Source of the DNA: Nigrospora sphaerica
Taxonomy: Eukaryota; Ascomycota; Sordariomycetes; Amphisphaeriales; Apiosporaceae
NCBI GenBank assembly: GCA_018287875.1
Contig: JAGVVL010000017.1
Coordinates: forward strand, 2,666,001 to 2,730,000
DNA length: 64,000 bases
Direction: 5' to 3'
Part shown: in pieces, positions 34,647 to 46,510 of the stretch
Layout of the letters: every line of letters starts with the position of its first letter
Numbering within the stretch: the first letter of the stretch is position 1
Program-made: the position numbers and the translations under genes
Notes under the pieces: model-generated
The model's database searches: none
Told to the model about the DNA's origin: nothing
What the model saw: the letters and a program-made list of their open reading frames with translations, nothing else

Positions 34647-36610
34647 ATGGCTACTGGTACGCCGGCCCCTCCGCCCCAAACTGTCAACCCCTTTCCCCTC
34701 CGCCTGCGACCCAACCAATGGTGCTGACCAAGCAAAAAGTCCGCATCTGCGTATGCGGCGACGAAGGCACCGGAAAGTCGAGCCTCATCGCCTCGCTCGT
34801 TCGGGATGTCTTTGTTAGCAACAAGATCCAGTCCGTCCTGCCCCAGATAACGATCCCGCCGAGCATCAGCACCCCTGAAAATGTCACCACCACCATTGTC
34901 GACACCTCGGCCCGGCCCCAGGACAGGACGACTCTGCGCAAGGAGATCCGCAAGTCCAACGTCATCCTGCTCGTCTACAGCGACCACTACAGCTACGAAA
35001 GAGTCGCCCTCTTCTGGATGCCCTACTTCCGATCGCTGGGCGTCAATGTGCCTGTCGTCCTGTGCGCCAATAAGAGCGACCTCACCGACAGCTCCACCCC
35101 GCAGGTCGTCGAGGACGAAATGCTCCCGGTCATGAGCGAATTCAGGGAGATCGACTCGTGCATTCGGGCCAGCGCCAGGGAACACAACAACGTCAACGAG
35201 ACTTTCTTCCTCTGCCAGAAGGCCGTAACGCACCCCATAGCGCCACTTTACGATCACAAGGAGAGCAAGCTGAAGCCTGCCTGCGTATCAGCCTTGCGGA
35301 GAATATTCTATCTCTGCGACAAAGACCAGGACGGCTACCTGAACGACCAGGAGCTGCACAACTTTCAAGCCAAATGCTTCGAGAAGCCCCTGACGGCCGA
35401 GGATCTCGAGAATATCAAGATGTCCATCACTAAAATGGTGCCTGGTTCGAACTCCGAGAAAGGAGTGGACATGAAGGGTTTCCTGCAGTTGAACAAGTTG
35501 TACGCCGAAAAGGGACGGCACGAGACCATCTGGATCATTCTGAGGAAGTACCACTACACCGACAGCTTGAGCCTGGAGGATACCTTCCTCCACCCCAAGT
35601 TCGAGGTTCCCGAGTACTCCTCTGCCGAGTTGAGCCCCGCTGGGTACCGGTTCTTTGTGGATTTGTTTCTGCTCTTCGATAAGGACAACGATGGCGGTCT
35701 TAACGATCACGAATTGGTAGCGCTCTTTGCGCCTACACCTGGGCTGCCGCAGTCGTGGGTCGAAACCTCGTTTCCTTCGACGACGGTGCGAAACGAGGCC
35801 GGGCATATCACACTGCAAGGATGGTTGGCCCAGTGGAGCATGACGACGTTCCTGGAGCCCAAGACAACCCTCGAATACTTGGCCTATCTCGGCTTTGAGC
35901 CCTCCAACTCGAAAGAGCCCCAGACTTCGGCGCTAAAAATCACGAAGGCTCGGAAAAGGAGAACTAAGCCTGGTCGTGTCGAGCGGGCTGTGGTTCAATG
36001 CTATATCATCGGCGCTGGCGGGGCCGGCAAATCCTCATTGCTCGATGCGTTCCTCAACCGGCCTTTCGACGGCTTACACCGCCCTACGATCAAGCCTCGG
36101 CGGGCTGTGAACAGCGTCGAGCTCCACGGAGGCAAGCAGTGCTATCTGATCCTCGAGGAGCTCGGCGAACTGGAACCGGCCATCCTTGACAACCCGGCCA
36201 AGCTCGATACGTGTGACCTAATTTGCTACGCGTACGACTCGTCGGATCCTGATTCGTTTTCGCACATTGTCGACATCCGCAAGCGATTTCCTCAGCTTGA
36301 CGAACTGCCGGCCATCTACACGGCGCTCAAGGCCGACAAAGACAAGACGACGCAGAGGTGCGAAATGCAGCCAGACCAATATACGTCCAGCCTTATGATG
36401 GGAACTCCCCTGCACGTCAGTGTAACATGGAGTAGTATTAGCGAGCTCTTCGTCGCTCTCGCGGAAGCGGCGACGAACCCGAGCACCGCCTTCCCAAAGA
36501 ATGACGAGCCGCCCCCAGATCGATCCGGCTTGTATATCGCCATTGGCGCTACAGCCTGCGCAGCGCTTGCTGCCTTTATGATTTGGCGGCGGTCTACCAA
36601 CTCTGCCTAA
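34647..36610 (+). CDS. gem1: Mitochondrial Rho GTPase Gem1 (Miro), two exons
   Basis: Model: join(34647..34656,34740..36610), 626 residues. Tail-anchored outer-mitochondrial-membrane GTPase controlling mitochondrial shape, inheritance and ER contact (ERMES-associated in yeast). Exon 1 is 10 nt (ATG GCT ACT G); an 83-bp intron then gives [19 protein letters not shown], the family N-terminus. A single-frame reading from the ATG at 34718 gives MVLTKQK in place of MAT and is rejected. Seen in order: GTPase 1 (P-loop [15 protein letters not shown]), EF-hand 1 ([12 protein letters not shown], about residue 200), EF-hand 2 ([12 protein letters not shown], about 320), GTPase 2 (P-loop GAGGAGKSS, about 425) and a C-terminal membrane tail ([20 protein letters not shown]). 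The second P-loop is intact; the second GTPase lacks a standard NKxD (TALKADKD). Confidence 0.97.
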
Positions 36611-38486
36611 CCATTCTCTACGTTCCGAGCTGATCGGTTTGCATCTTCAATCTATTCGGTATTAATCCCGCATTCCTTGGAGCTGGGCTGTTGTATAGAG
36701 GCATGCATTAAGGGGCGAGCCTAGGTGTTCCATGTGATAATGGGTTCTTGGTCCTCGACTCCACCTACTTTACATTCATGATACCCATCTCTTTTGTGTC
36801 AACAGTACAGACTTAACACAAGTTGCATCGGCACAGCATAAATTGCCAGCACCTACGTAATCATCAAACTCCCCATTCCAACTGGTGTCACAGCGTCTAC
36901 TCCAGCATTATTGCCAGGGCCATCGGAAAGAGAGGCGGAAGCCGCCACATCTGAATGCATTTCTAGATCCCGAGCTAGGCATGGCATCGTAAACAGACCC
37001 GCTATAGGCAATTACAGCTCGCGTCTTATTGTTTGCTTTCAAGTTTGACACGGCCTTCATTTGTGTTTCTTACTCGCACTTCTCCTCATAGCTATCTAAA
37101 TAAAGATTGGCACTGCCGTTCAGTCCTGAACAGCGCACACGTCGCGCTCAAGACGATGGCCCCAGAGCCGAGGTGAGACACCAGTCCAACCATTGTCACC
37201 GCTGCCCAGCACCGGCGCCGGTAGTGATACTGAACGGCACGCTGCTGCGCTCCAATGCGCAGGTGAGTCCATTTAGCCGATGTGTGGCCCGCAGGGTAAG
37301 TAAAGAGTCTCATCTGATGTCTCATGCGGACTGCTTTGGCATTTGTTCTCTTTCCCCTTCTCCCGGGAGCATCGTCGAGTCTGCTGGAAGCGGGAGGGGG
37401 GGGGGCCGGAATACAGCCCCCCGGGTGAAAGCCGCGTCCAGATGGGTGGGAATGAACTGCAGCGTGTTGATAACGAAAGGCGTGAGCGTGTCTGATTTGG
37501 AGCCCAGCATGACTACAAAAAAAAGATGGGCGAAGCGAGGCTTGCGTTCGAGATCTCCTTGCTCTCCGCGGGCCATCTTCACCTCCGTCCCAGTATATAG
37601 ACCGAACTGAGTGGAGAAATAGCCTTGAGCCCTACCCCGACGCCTACACCCCCGATATGGAGGCTTCCCTTTCAGGAGCGCTTCTGGCCGGCGGTTGGAT
37701 GGCAGCCACGGCCGGCTCGTATCCGGTCGAGGGCCTGGACAAGCCGCCGCACGTTCGGACCGTCCACCTGACGTTCCGCGGTGCCACGTCCTCGTAATTC
37801 ATGGCCTTCCCGGCCGATTATACTAGTCTCCCAACCTGTATGTGATGAAACCTACCTGCTCCCAAGCACGCTCGTCCCCATCCGGGGATTGAGGGCGTCG
37901 CCAGATCCCCGATTTGCTTCTCTCCGCTGCCGACGGGGAGTTTCTCACGCCCCGTCAGAGAATGTCGTCGGTGAGTGTCATCAAGGCGCCAGACTACCAC
38001 TTGTGCACGCATTGCACATTCTGCACCGGCGGCGCCAAGGACGTGGCCGGGAGCGTCACCGAGGACAGCCTGCAGCTGGTGGCCATCAGACCGCCGCAAC
38101 CCTTCCTCGGTGTGGGCTGCTATAGTTCTTGCGTGGCGACCGGGGACGCATGCGAGGGCGAGCAGGGGCAGGTTCTCAGGTCCTGCCGCAACGGCTTTTG
38201 TGCCGCGAAGCTGTATCTTTCCTTAGTAATTCGTCGGCTTGAGCCCGGCAGGCCGTGGATGTCGCCTGCTGCCTCGTCGGTGTCCATGCTGCCAGAGGAA
38301 GGGCATGATGAAATGTATAGACAAAAAGCCTTGCCGATCAAAGGAAATAATTCATGGTCTGTTCTCTACCCGCCTCCCAGACGCCATTTTCTTGCTATCC
38401 AAGCCATGTCCGGCCAGGCACCGCTGGATGATACTAGTGTACAGAATGGCCTCGCAGTGGCGACGGTGGTTTTACGACTGTCCGAC
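36611..38486. other. Gene-poor region with possible gene remnant
   Basis: The first 450 bp look like gem1 3' sequence. From about 37100 there are coding-like fragments on the plus strand (see 37512-37798) but no complete gene model. Open frames at 37914-38834 lack a convincing start or domain. Confidence 0.45.
37512..37798 (+). pseudogene. Coding-like fragment, possible 3' exon or gene relic
   Basis: One frame from about 37512 to a TAA at 37798 reads smoothly with a protein-like composition: RDLLALRGPSSPPSQYIDRT, then DMEASLSGALLAGGWMAATA, then VRTVHLTFRGATSS before the stop. It has no ATG in a sensible place and is preceded by an in-frame TGA near 37508. A second protein-like piece lies upstream in another frame (PAPVVILNGTLLRSNAQ, about 37210-37260), followed by a GTGAGT. 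The two could be exons of one small gene with poorly defined introns, or a decayed copy. I do not recognise the family. Low confidence. Confidence 0.25.
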
Positions 38487-39608
38487 TCAATACTTTTGAA
38501 GAAGGCGAGGCCGCGACTTGGTTGGCTTGGCGAGCGAGTTGAGGGATTTGAACATGGACGTTCCAGGCTTCTGTTCCGAGAGGCCGCTCTCTTCGTCCGA
38601 CACGGGGCCCATGGGCCCCCAAACACCATGTCGTCGCGCCCGCCGCGCCCGGCCTCGGCAACACAGGCGGACGACAGGGAGATTGGCGACCCAGGGGCCA
38701 AACTCGGGGCGGCCGGCCCGCAGCCAGGATACAAGGATGGCCGAGGAAGTAAATACGGCCAGGAGGAGCAATGGTATGGGTTGGAAGAGAAAAAAGCCCA
38801 CGACGTTGGGGAGCAAAAAGGTCGGGACGTATAACGGCCCACAAATGAGGCGGCGAATCGGCCAGGTCCTCGAAGGCAGCATACCCTTAAGGTTGGAGAC
38901 TTCGACACTGTCCACGTTGGATCTCAAGTAGGAGCCGTAAGGCTGAGAGATGGGGATGTTGGAGATGGTGGCCAGGAGGCCGTACTCGCGGTCGGCATCG
39001 CGGATTGTGGAAGGATCCTTGAAGTTATTCCACAGGTCGATATTCTTCCATACCTCCACGACACCCGGCGTGGCAACCAGGAGGCGGATAACGATGTCTT
39101 CCACGCCTCCGTGCAGCACCTCGCCAATCAGGACTTTGTCGGTCCAGCGGAACCACGGCATGGCGATGAGGTCATCGGTAGTGCCGCGGCGAACGGTGAC
39201 TTGAACGGGATCACTCAGGTAATGCGGGCTCTTCTCGGCGGCGTCGCCAGCGGCCAGGCCGCGGAAGACGGCGTCGGTCAGGTTGAGGCGCGCGTCTCCG
39301 AGGTGCAGCATGATGCTGTCGGAGGTGTAGCGGGGGAAGAGGCGCCAGTCGAGGGCGAGGCCGCCGCAGCCGTCGCAGTCCATAATGGGCGAGGCGGGCC
39401 GGCGGTCGCTCGTGTGCTTGAAGAAGCCGGCGTGCTCGTGGATCGTCGTCACCGTGTCGCCGGCCCGCAGGCGGTACAGGGCGTAGGCATCGTGCGCGGC
39501 GCGCGTCGGCGCGAGGGCGGGTGACGGCAAGAAGAGCCAAGTGCCCACCAGACTGAGCCACACCAGGGGGATGAGGCCGACTACACGGGCGATGGTGATG
39601 CGAGGCAT
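38487..39608 (-). CDS. Uncharacterised fungal membrane protein
   Basis: Single-exon frame, 373 residues, from the ATG at 39608. The frame extends upstream to 39962, but that part is low-quality sequence and the chosen Met opens a clean signal-anchor (RITIARVVGLIPLVWLSLVG, then TWLFLPSPALAPT). A luminal or extracellular domain of about 240 residues follows, with CDGCGGLALDWRLFPRYTSD, MLHLGDARLNLTDAVFRGLA and two or more N-glycosylation sequons. Near the C-terminus there are two hydrophobic segments (PLYVPTFLLPNVVGFFLFQP and LLLLAVFTSSAILVSW), then a basic tail of about 60 residues. This fits a secretory-pathway or vacuolar membrane protein. I do not recognise a named family. It is divergent from the CorA-like gene. 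Confidence 0.75.
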   Translation of the reverse strand: MPRITIARVVGLIPLVWLSLVGTWLFLPSPALAPTRAAHDAYALYRLRAGDTVTTIHEHAGFFKHTSDRRPASPIMDCDGCGGLALDWRLFPRYTSDSIMLHLGDARLNLTDAVFRGLAAGDAAEKSPHYLSDPVQVTVRRGTTDDLIAMPWFRWTDKVLIGEVLHGGVEDIVIRLLVATPGVVEVWKNIDLWNNFKDPSTIRDADREYGLLATISNIPISQPYGSYLRSNVDSVEVSNLKGMLPSRTWPIRRLICGPLYVPTFLLPNVVGFFLFQPIPLLLLAVFTSSAILVSWLRAGRPEFGPWVANLPVVRLCCRGRARRARRHGVWGPMGPVSDEESGLSEQKPGTSMFKSLNSLAKPTKSRPRLLQKY

Positions 39609-40564
39609 ACAGGTGGTGGGGGGGAGGGGAGAGTAGAGAGCGAATGGGTAGAAAAGCAAAGGAACGGACGCGACCGACGTTGGGCGAGTGTCGCAGAAAC
39701 GGGGACTTTCTACCGATGCCCCCGAAGAAGAAAAGTAAGAAAAGAAGAGATGCGGCTGTACCAAAGTCGGGACGCAATGGGAAGTGTAAGGAAGAATGGG
39801 GGAAAACCAGAAGACGTGTGTTGGATGGGATAGATGGGTTTTGATGTGATCGGAATTCCAGGGTACATGTAGTTGACACCCAGGCAGCACTTGGATCCAT
39901 GTACTTTCTTTTAGATTAGGTGATCTACACAGTAGCGCCTTTCTTGTCGATGGGGGGTTCACTTTACGACTGCCGGGTCTTTCCGCCTAAGCTTTCAACT
40001 TTCATCTCAGGGGTCGGGCATTCACCAGGTGCAAGCCCGGATGCTGGATTGTGACTTGTAGCCGCAACTACTCTGGATATGTTGATGGGAACATGGCGCA
40101 CATCATGTCCAGACTGGACAAGCAAAGCCCAATTGCATACCCCTTGTGTCGCTGGGGAAGCCGTTGTGTGCAATGACGTTGGTGCTTTTAGTTCGTTAGT
40201 CAACCCGTCAAGACGGTAGGCAAGCCCTTGAATCGCGTTTCGTCCTCAGTAGGCCACGCCCTCGGGATGCGAGGTTACGGGGAACATCCTGACATGCACG
40301 GTTCTGCGATGCAATGTCGTATTGAAAATGCGAGCCCGCCTACGGTCATGGATACCGGAACGAGTGCCGGGGCTCTCCGTAAGCTCAACCCGGCCCTTCC
40401 TGCGGGGATGCCCTTGCCCAGTCTGTTAACCCTGGTTAATGGCTGCGGCTGATATTTGGCCCCTTCGTAGCCGGGCATAAAAGGACAACGCTGCTCGCGC
40501 TGACCGGGAAACATTATACTTCCTCTTCAGATCTCTCACTACACAATCTCAGGTGGCCTTGGCG
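39609..40564. other. Bidirectional promoter region
   Basis: 956 bp lie between the divergent start codons of the membrane protein (39608, -) and the CorA-like gene (40565, +). No other gene is seen. Confidence 0.6.
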
Positions 40565-43500
40565 ATGCCCATGGTCCTTAAGGGAAGCCCGTCGCCGTCT
40601 ATGGCCGGCTATGTTACAGCCGACAATCCGCGACGTCGGACCACAATGTCTTCCTCCGGCCAACCACCGCGCCGGGGTACGGCTGACCGAGGACGCAATT
40701 ATTACGAAAATGTGAGGCATTACCCGCCTGGCGCCTTTGAGAGGCGCCCTGTCATGTTCGCAGAGCCTGAGGAGGTCGACCTGTCTATGTCGCCGCCAGA
40801 TCATCGTGCTGGCTACAAGGGGTACTTCACACCCTCCCGTGCTCGCACCAGAACCAGGACCACAACCAGGTTCGACTCCGATACCGAGGGGAGTTCTCGA
40901 CCTGCGCGCCGGCGTGGTATCCGAAATTCATCCGCCGAAGAAAGCAGTGACGAGAGTTTCAATGGCCGTCGTAACCCCACCTCCCGAGGGCGAAGCACCC
41001 GGATGCGGATAGTATCCGTCGACCCGTATAGGCACGGCTATAGCGATGATAGTACCGATGATGGGTATGATCCCGATCTGGGCGGTATCGTCTACAGCTT
41101 CGTACCCTCCAGACCCTCGCCAACTGGGTCCACCGGGAGCGAGGTATCTTCCCATGCACATGACTCAACCGCAGCGGATCGCTCTCTGGGTCGGGAACCA
41201 TCGCCCATGATGCGCTTTGGTTTGCCAAAAATTGCCGAGACTCTGCACATCTCCACATCTCGTTATACAGGCGAGCCCTACCTCATCGGTACCCGTTCGG
41301 CCGAGATCAAGGCAGTACGCGAAAGCAAACAGCCAAGGCAGCCGCTGTTTCGTTGGGTCCATCTTCCGCAGAAGACTCTAAACTTCGATGAGCTTTCAGC
41401 AGAGATCATGCAAATACCCAGTCTCAGTGCCTCGGAGCGTCAAGGGCTTGAAAAACTTCTCACACAGGTGGAGAGAGACGCCATCAGACCACGGCAGCTG
41501 AAAAGAGACAAGACTGTGCAGCACATGGAGCCAGGTTCGATCCGCCTCACTATCCCAACCGACCAGCAGCCTCGAGCCAAAGGACTCATGGCGGCCAGAG
41601 TGCTTACTTGGTTCTGTATCCCTTACTTCACGCTGGAAGAATACTCGGGCCTCGGCGCCGACGTCAGTAGCGCGGGGTTCCCCATTGAGACACTGCTACA
41701 ACATGAATACGTCCGCACACCCAGAACCCGGGACGAGAAGTACCAAATTATTCGTCAGACCGGGTACGGAAAAAACGGAGAATGCCTTCATATATCACAG
41801 CTATGGTGTATTGTTTTGGACAACTGTGAGATCATATCATCCTCATGCGTCCCGGGCGTCAAGGCTGACAGCGGCTGTCTCGGTTAGCTCTTCTCATCAC
41901 TTGCGGCAGAATGTCGGCACCTTCTCTTCGAGGTGAGATTATCTCGTTGAGGGAGGCGGAGCCTCCAACAGACTCGAGCCGAAAGCCCAAAATGGTGTTC
42001 GTGTCGTACTACAAGGCAGCTTTGTGGGCGCTGCCCCTCGATTCATGCCTCACATGGTTCGTGAGTAATCCCTGCCCGTACGCCGGCGGCCCCCGCACAT
42101 ATCACTGAAGCGAAAAAGTCCTTCGTGAAACAGTTCCGTGAGTTTTGGCCACGGGCTATAGCCTTTTACGATCATCGGGGCAATGCCATCACCCACTCCG
42201 AATGGCCTCGCGTGGTGAATGAAGTTCGGCGTCCGAATACCAAGGTTGTTCTCGACCTTCGTCTGCGGTAAGGCTATGCTTTAAATCTTTACTGTTTGGA
42301 ATAAGTGCTCAGAATACTAGATCCCACTCTCTTCCTCGCGAAACTGGGGTCCTGCGTGGACTTGGCCCGGGAGCTGCGGAAGCTGCGGACACCACCGGCG
42401 AAAAGAACAGAACACAGGCGGAAGAAAAGACGTCCAGGACGGCCACGCGACTGAACGATACATTCCACGTTTTCACGTGGCTGGGCAACACACAGTCCGC
42501 ACCTGTCAGCTCATCCACGGGAATCGACACGGAGCTGGTGGTCAAACAGCTTGAAGAGATCGAGACTTACATTCTCTGTTCCACGGGCGCGCCCGACCGA
42601 TTGGCTTATGGTCGCTGTGGAACGTCTTCTCGCAGAGCGGTACATGACTATCTGGCGGAGCACACCACGGAAACCGAGCAGAGGAGCTCTGGGGCGAAGA
42701 AACAACACGAAGAGCGGGTCAACCTGTACAATACTGCGGACTTGGTCTTCAGGTTCTTCTTGCCGCGGATGATCGACTCTCAGGCTCCCACCGTTGGCAA
42801 ATTCTGGGGAGCTTTGCACAGCCTGGTGGAGGTGAGCGCTGCGATTTCCGTGTGGCAGCCTACGGTATTGACACATATGCAGATGCCCAACACTTCGAGG
42901 AAGACAGATGAGACCCCAAGTGGGTCGCGGAAAACACATCACACCTCCCGAAAAATGGTCCCGAATATCGGAGCTGCCTTACGCACCATGGCGCGATATA
43001 TGCAATCTTTCCAGGACATTTTCTCTCACATCTCGGCCGCTGAGAGGTGCCACGTCATGATACCAGATACAATGATACAGGCATGGTTGCACTTGGTCAT
43101 TGGCCTTATCCACGGGTCCCAAGGTGACCTAGTTTGGGAAGAGTACCTGAATGTGGCAGACGGGTTGGTCCGCAAAGGGATGAATGAAACCATGATGGAC
43201 CTGGACGCGCCAGAACTTCTGGACAGCACAGTCGTGCAGCCCCTTGATATTGTTTCACTTTTGGTTTTCCAACTACTGAAAGACTCGACGGAGGGCCATA
43301 TGAACTTGAGCGATACGTACCAAAACCATCTGATGGGGCTTGTAAGTGGCATGGAACTAACGCACAAAGCTCTGGACTGACTCGTGGAAATCTAGAAAGA
43401 GGACATTGACGAGAAGCCGAACCGGTCACATCAGCTCGGTTTAAGCCGTTTGCAACAGGAAGTTGCTATCGTACGCCGTATCATTGCATTGCAGAAGCGT

Positions 43501-44321
43501 ATCGTCACAACACTGCGACCTGCGCTTGCTGAAGTCGCAAACGACAACAGCAAAGAAGCTAGGATACTAGATCGTGAAAAACGCATGAAGGAGCTGCAAA
43601 CCGAGAGGGATAGGATCGAGCAGGAGGAAATATCCAGGTTCATCTGTCACAAGCGAAAAGTCGAAGCGGAATACCCCCACGGCACTGAGGTCGACGTGGG
43701 TTTCGACCGCAGTCAAGGACTCGGAGCCTTCTCCAAATTATCTCCCACCGACCTCGGGGGAATTACGGAGCTTTTCGGATCGGACAGTTGGAACTGGCTA
43801 CTCCGAAAGGATCTCGAATTCAACGAGATACAGCTGGAAGCAAAGCGACTCGATCAGCAGGTAAGCTCCGTCGTACCAGTCGCTGTCCTACCCGGTGCAG
43901 ATATTCCTGGAAAGCAGTGGCAGGGTAGCTGACGGCGAAGCAGAACATCAACATGATCGACACTACCAAAGACAGACAGGAGGCGGCCGTCTTTGCATTC
44001 ACCATGGTCACCATCGTCTTCCTGCCTCTCGGCACCATCAGCAGCATCTTCGGCATGAACACCAGCGACATCGCGAACATGGAGCTAGGGCAGTGGGTCT
44101 ATTGGGCCACGGCTCTCCCTACCACCGGCCTTGTGATCGTCCTCGGTCTCTGGTGGATGGGGGAGCTGGAGAACCTGTTGAACAAAATGCCCGGCTGGTT
44201 TCCCTACCGGCCCTCGGGCACAACCTTGTCCGTCTACCGTGACGAACAGACGAGAACGTACCCGGAGAGGAGGCGTTCTCGCCGTTTCCGCGAGCCATCG
44301 CCGACGGCGTACTCGTTCTAG
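40565..44321 (+). CDS. CorA-like Mg2+ transporter-domain protein, six exons
   Basis: Model: join(40565..41825,41888..42060,42119..42267,42321..43341,43396..43860,43944..44321), 1148 residues. Introns of 62, 58, 53, 54 and 83 bp are GT-AG and frame-exact. The C-terminus has the CorA hallmark: a helical stalk (about residues 870-1020, ELQTERDRIEQEEI and similar), then TM1 ending in GMN (FAFTMVTIVFLPLGTISSIF, then GMNTSDI), then TM2 (WVYWATALPTTGLVIVLGLW). This is the arrangement of CorA/Mrs2/Alr channels. Unlike those, about 850 cytosolic residues precede the stalk: an Arg/Ser/Asp-rich low-complexity N-terminus, then ordered segments (PLFRWVHLPQKTLNFDELSA, GECLHISQLWCIVLD, DTFHVFTWLG). Such long CorA-like proteins are common in filamentous fungi and their transport role is untested as far as I know. 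The start is uncertain: ATGs at 40565, 40571, 40601 and 40646 are all possible. The acceptor before 42321 is the TAG, not the CAG 8 nt earlier, because only the TAG keeps frame. Confidence 0.88.
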
Positions 44322-44848
44322 CAGAAGCATTCCCCAGAGCGGGGAGTTCAGAAAAAGACGCGATGGACGAATTGCAGTCCTGCCTAAACAGGATGTATTC
44401 ATTGCTCGATATGGTCTGGAAATACTACTAGTCTCGGTATCGTGGGGCTGAAGAAAACCCCATAGCTGTTGGCTGCCCGTCTCCAGGGCTCGGCAAATAG
44501 CGGACCAGGCCCCATGTTGGTGGAATCCCGGGCTAGTTTCCATTTTCTTCCAGTACTAGAGGTCGGCAGCTGGCTGGTACTCAACCGATGCTTGATGACT
44601 TCATTCTGGCTATGGGTACCACCCAAACCCCCTTCGTTGCTCCTCCCGTCGCGATAGGCCATCACGAATCTGACCAATCGTTCCATGTGTATTTTTACTT
44701 TGATTGCACGAATTGGTGGGTAAAACGACAGTCACGTCTAGATGTGCCGGGCCATAGGTATTGATCGCGCCGTACCAACAGTCCGAGAAACTTTGCCCTG
44801 CTGCTAGCTTGAAGTACCGGTTTCTTTTATTCAGTGGCGTCCGAGGCC
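44322..44848. other. Intergenic
   Basis: 527 bp between co-directional genes; nothing is seen beyond the expected terminator and promoter sequence. Confidence 0.6.
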
Positions 44849-46510
44849 ATGGCAGCCGCTCAGCCGAAGCCGCTTCAGAAGCGCGAGGTTGTCAGCGCAT
44901 TTCTCTTTCGCATCCCTTCCGATGAGACCAGGAAGGCCGAAGTCGCGCTCTTCCGCCGCAGCGGCAAAGTTCGAACGTACCAGTCAGTTGCTACCGTGGT
45001 CGAGCTCTAGCCGATGAAAACCCGTGCCTAACTCTGGATCAGGCACAGACTGGCTCCAATATCGGGCAGCGTGGAGAAGGACGATGCCAGCCCACTCGCT
45101 ACAGCCTTGCGCGAGATCAACGAGGAGACGAAATTGGACCACTCGTCAATTGAGCTCCTACGGAAGGGCAAGCCATATTCGTTCTCGGATGAAGCCATCG
45201 GCCGGGAATGGACTATTCACCCCTTTGCGTTTCGCCTCAAGAGCGCAGCGGAGGGCGGCCAGGGCGAGGAAGGGATCACGATAGATTGGGAACACGAGGG
45301 CTGGGAGTGGCACGATCCGCTCCACATTCAGGATTCTGACGAGTTTGGAGGCGTCCCCAGGCTGGTCGATAGCCTGCGACGCGTCTGGCCCGAGTATGAT
45401 CTGGGCAAAAAGGCTGCTGTTGCGTTGACCGAAGGACTTCGCAGCCTCCAGGAGGACCACGAGAGCGGCGCGAGACAACTGGCCGCCAAGGCCGTCGCCA
45501 TTCTACGGGACGTCATTTCCGCAATGGACGCGGCGCCACCGGGCCGAACGTGGTGGCTCAACATCCGAATGGCAGCGTGGCACCTCTGGAAGAATGGTCG
45601 CGAAAGCATGGGCGCCGCCATCGCCAGCGCCCTCCTCTCGGTGCTTGATCGAATCGAGGCCATTCTCAAGGACGGAGATACCAAGGACAAGCTGCCGAGG
45701 ATTCTTGATGCCATCCATGAACACTTATCACGACGCGACTCTGCGGTACAGAGGATCCAAGACGCTTTTGTGGAATACGTCAAGAAGAATATCTTGGCAG
45801 ACCCTTCGGGCCAACCCAGAGGTGCGCTGGCGGTTCTTACACTGTCGTCCAGCTCCACAATCGCCGGCTGTCTTTTGGAGGCTGCCGCCGCATTGAACGT
45901 CACGCTCGACCTACGAATTCTCGAGTCCCGGCCCCTCTGCGAGGGCGTGACCCTGGCATCGAAGATACTGGCCGACAACGGTGCGCGCGAGCGGGCCCGC
46001 ATCACCATCTACTCGGACGCTTCGGCCGCCCTCGCCGCCGAGGGCGTCGAATTGCTTCTCCTGGGCGCTGACCGCATCAGCTCGGCCGGGGACGTGAGCA
46101 ACAAGACGGGGTCGCTGCCGGCGGTCCTTAGCACCCGCCACGCTTCCCCCGGAGCCAAGGTCGTGGTGTTGAGCGAGGTAGAAAAGGTTGCCGGTCCGGG
46201 CGCAGCGACCGAGCACGCGGCCGAAGACAACGACCCGTCTGAGCTGATGGCCGGATGGGCCGGGCGGGCGGCCGTGAAGGGCGTCGACGCGATTAAGGAG
46301 TGGCTCCGGAACAAGGCGGACGGCGAGGGGTCGGGGAGGAGCCCGCCACTTGTCACGGTCAAAAACATCTACTTCGAGTGGGTGCCGGCCCCCCTCGTCA
46401 GTGCCTATATTACTGACGAAGGGGTCTGGGCGTCGGCGGACGTCAAGAAGAGGTCGGATTGGGTTGGCGCGGAGACGAACAGGTTCTTTGGGGATTCGGT
46501 GCCCTCATAG
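44849..46510 (+). CDS. Nudix hydrolase / eIF2B-alpha-like fusion protein, two exons
   Basis: Model: join(44849..44982,45043..46510), 533 residues. The ATG at 44849 starts AAAQPKPLQKREVVSAFLF, the first strand of a Nudix fold; a 60-bp intron splits a Gln codon (RTYQ/HRLAPISGSVEK). The Nudix box is present but degenerate: GSVEKDDASPLATAL then REINEET, with the catalytic REXXEE core kept and the upstream Glu replaced. From about residue 165 to the end the protein is an IF-2B alpha/beta/delta domain of the Rossmann type (WWLNIRMAAWHLWKNGRESM, VLTLSSSSTIAGCLLEAAAA, ARITIYSDASAALAAEGVEL, LLGADRISSAGDVSNKTGSL, WVPAPLVSAYITDEGV). GADRI and NKTG are hallmarks of the eIF2B/methylthioribose-1-phosphate isomerase/ribose-1,5-bisphosphate isomerase superfamily. 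The fusion suggests hydrolysis of a nucleoside-diphosphate derivative coupled to sugar-phosphate binding or isomerisation; the substrate is unknown. Not the canonical eIF2B alpha subunit. Confidence 0.9.

Noticed and set aside
34718..36610. Single-exon gem1 starting MVLTKQK
   Set aside because: Its first bases are intron; splicing to the 10-nt exon at 34647 gives the conserved [11 protein letters not shown] start.
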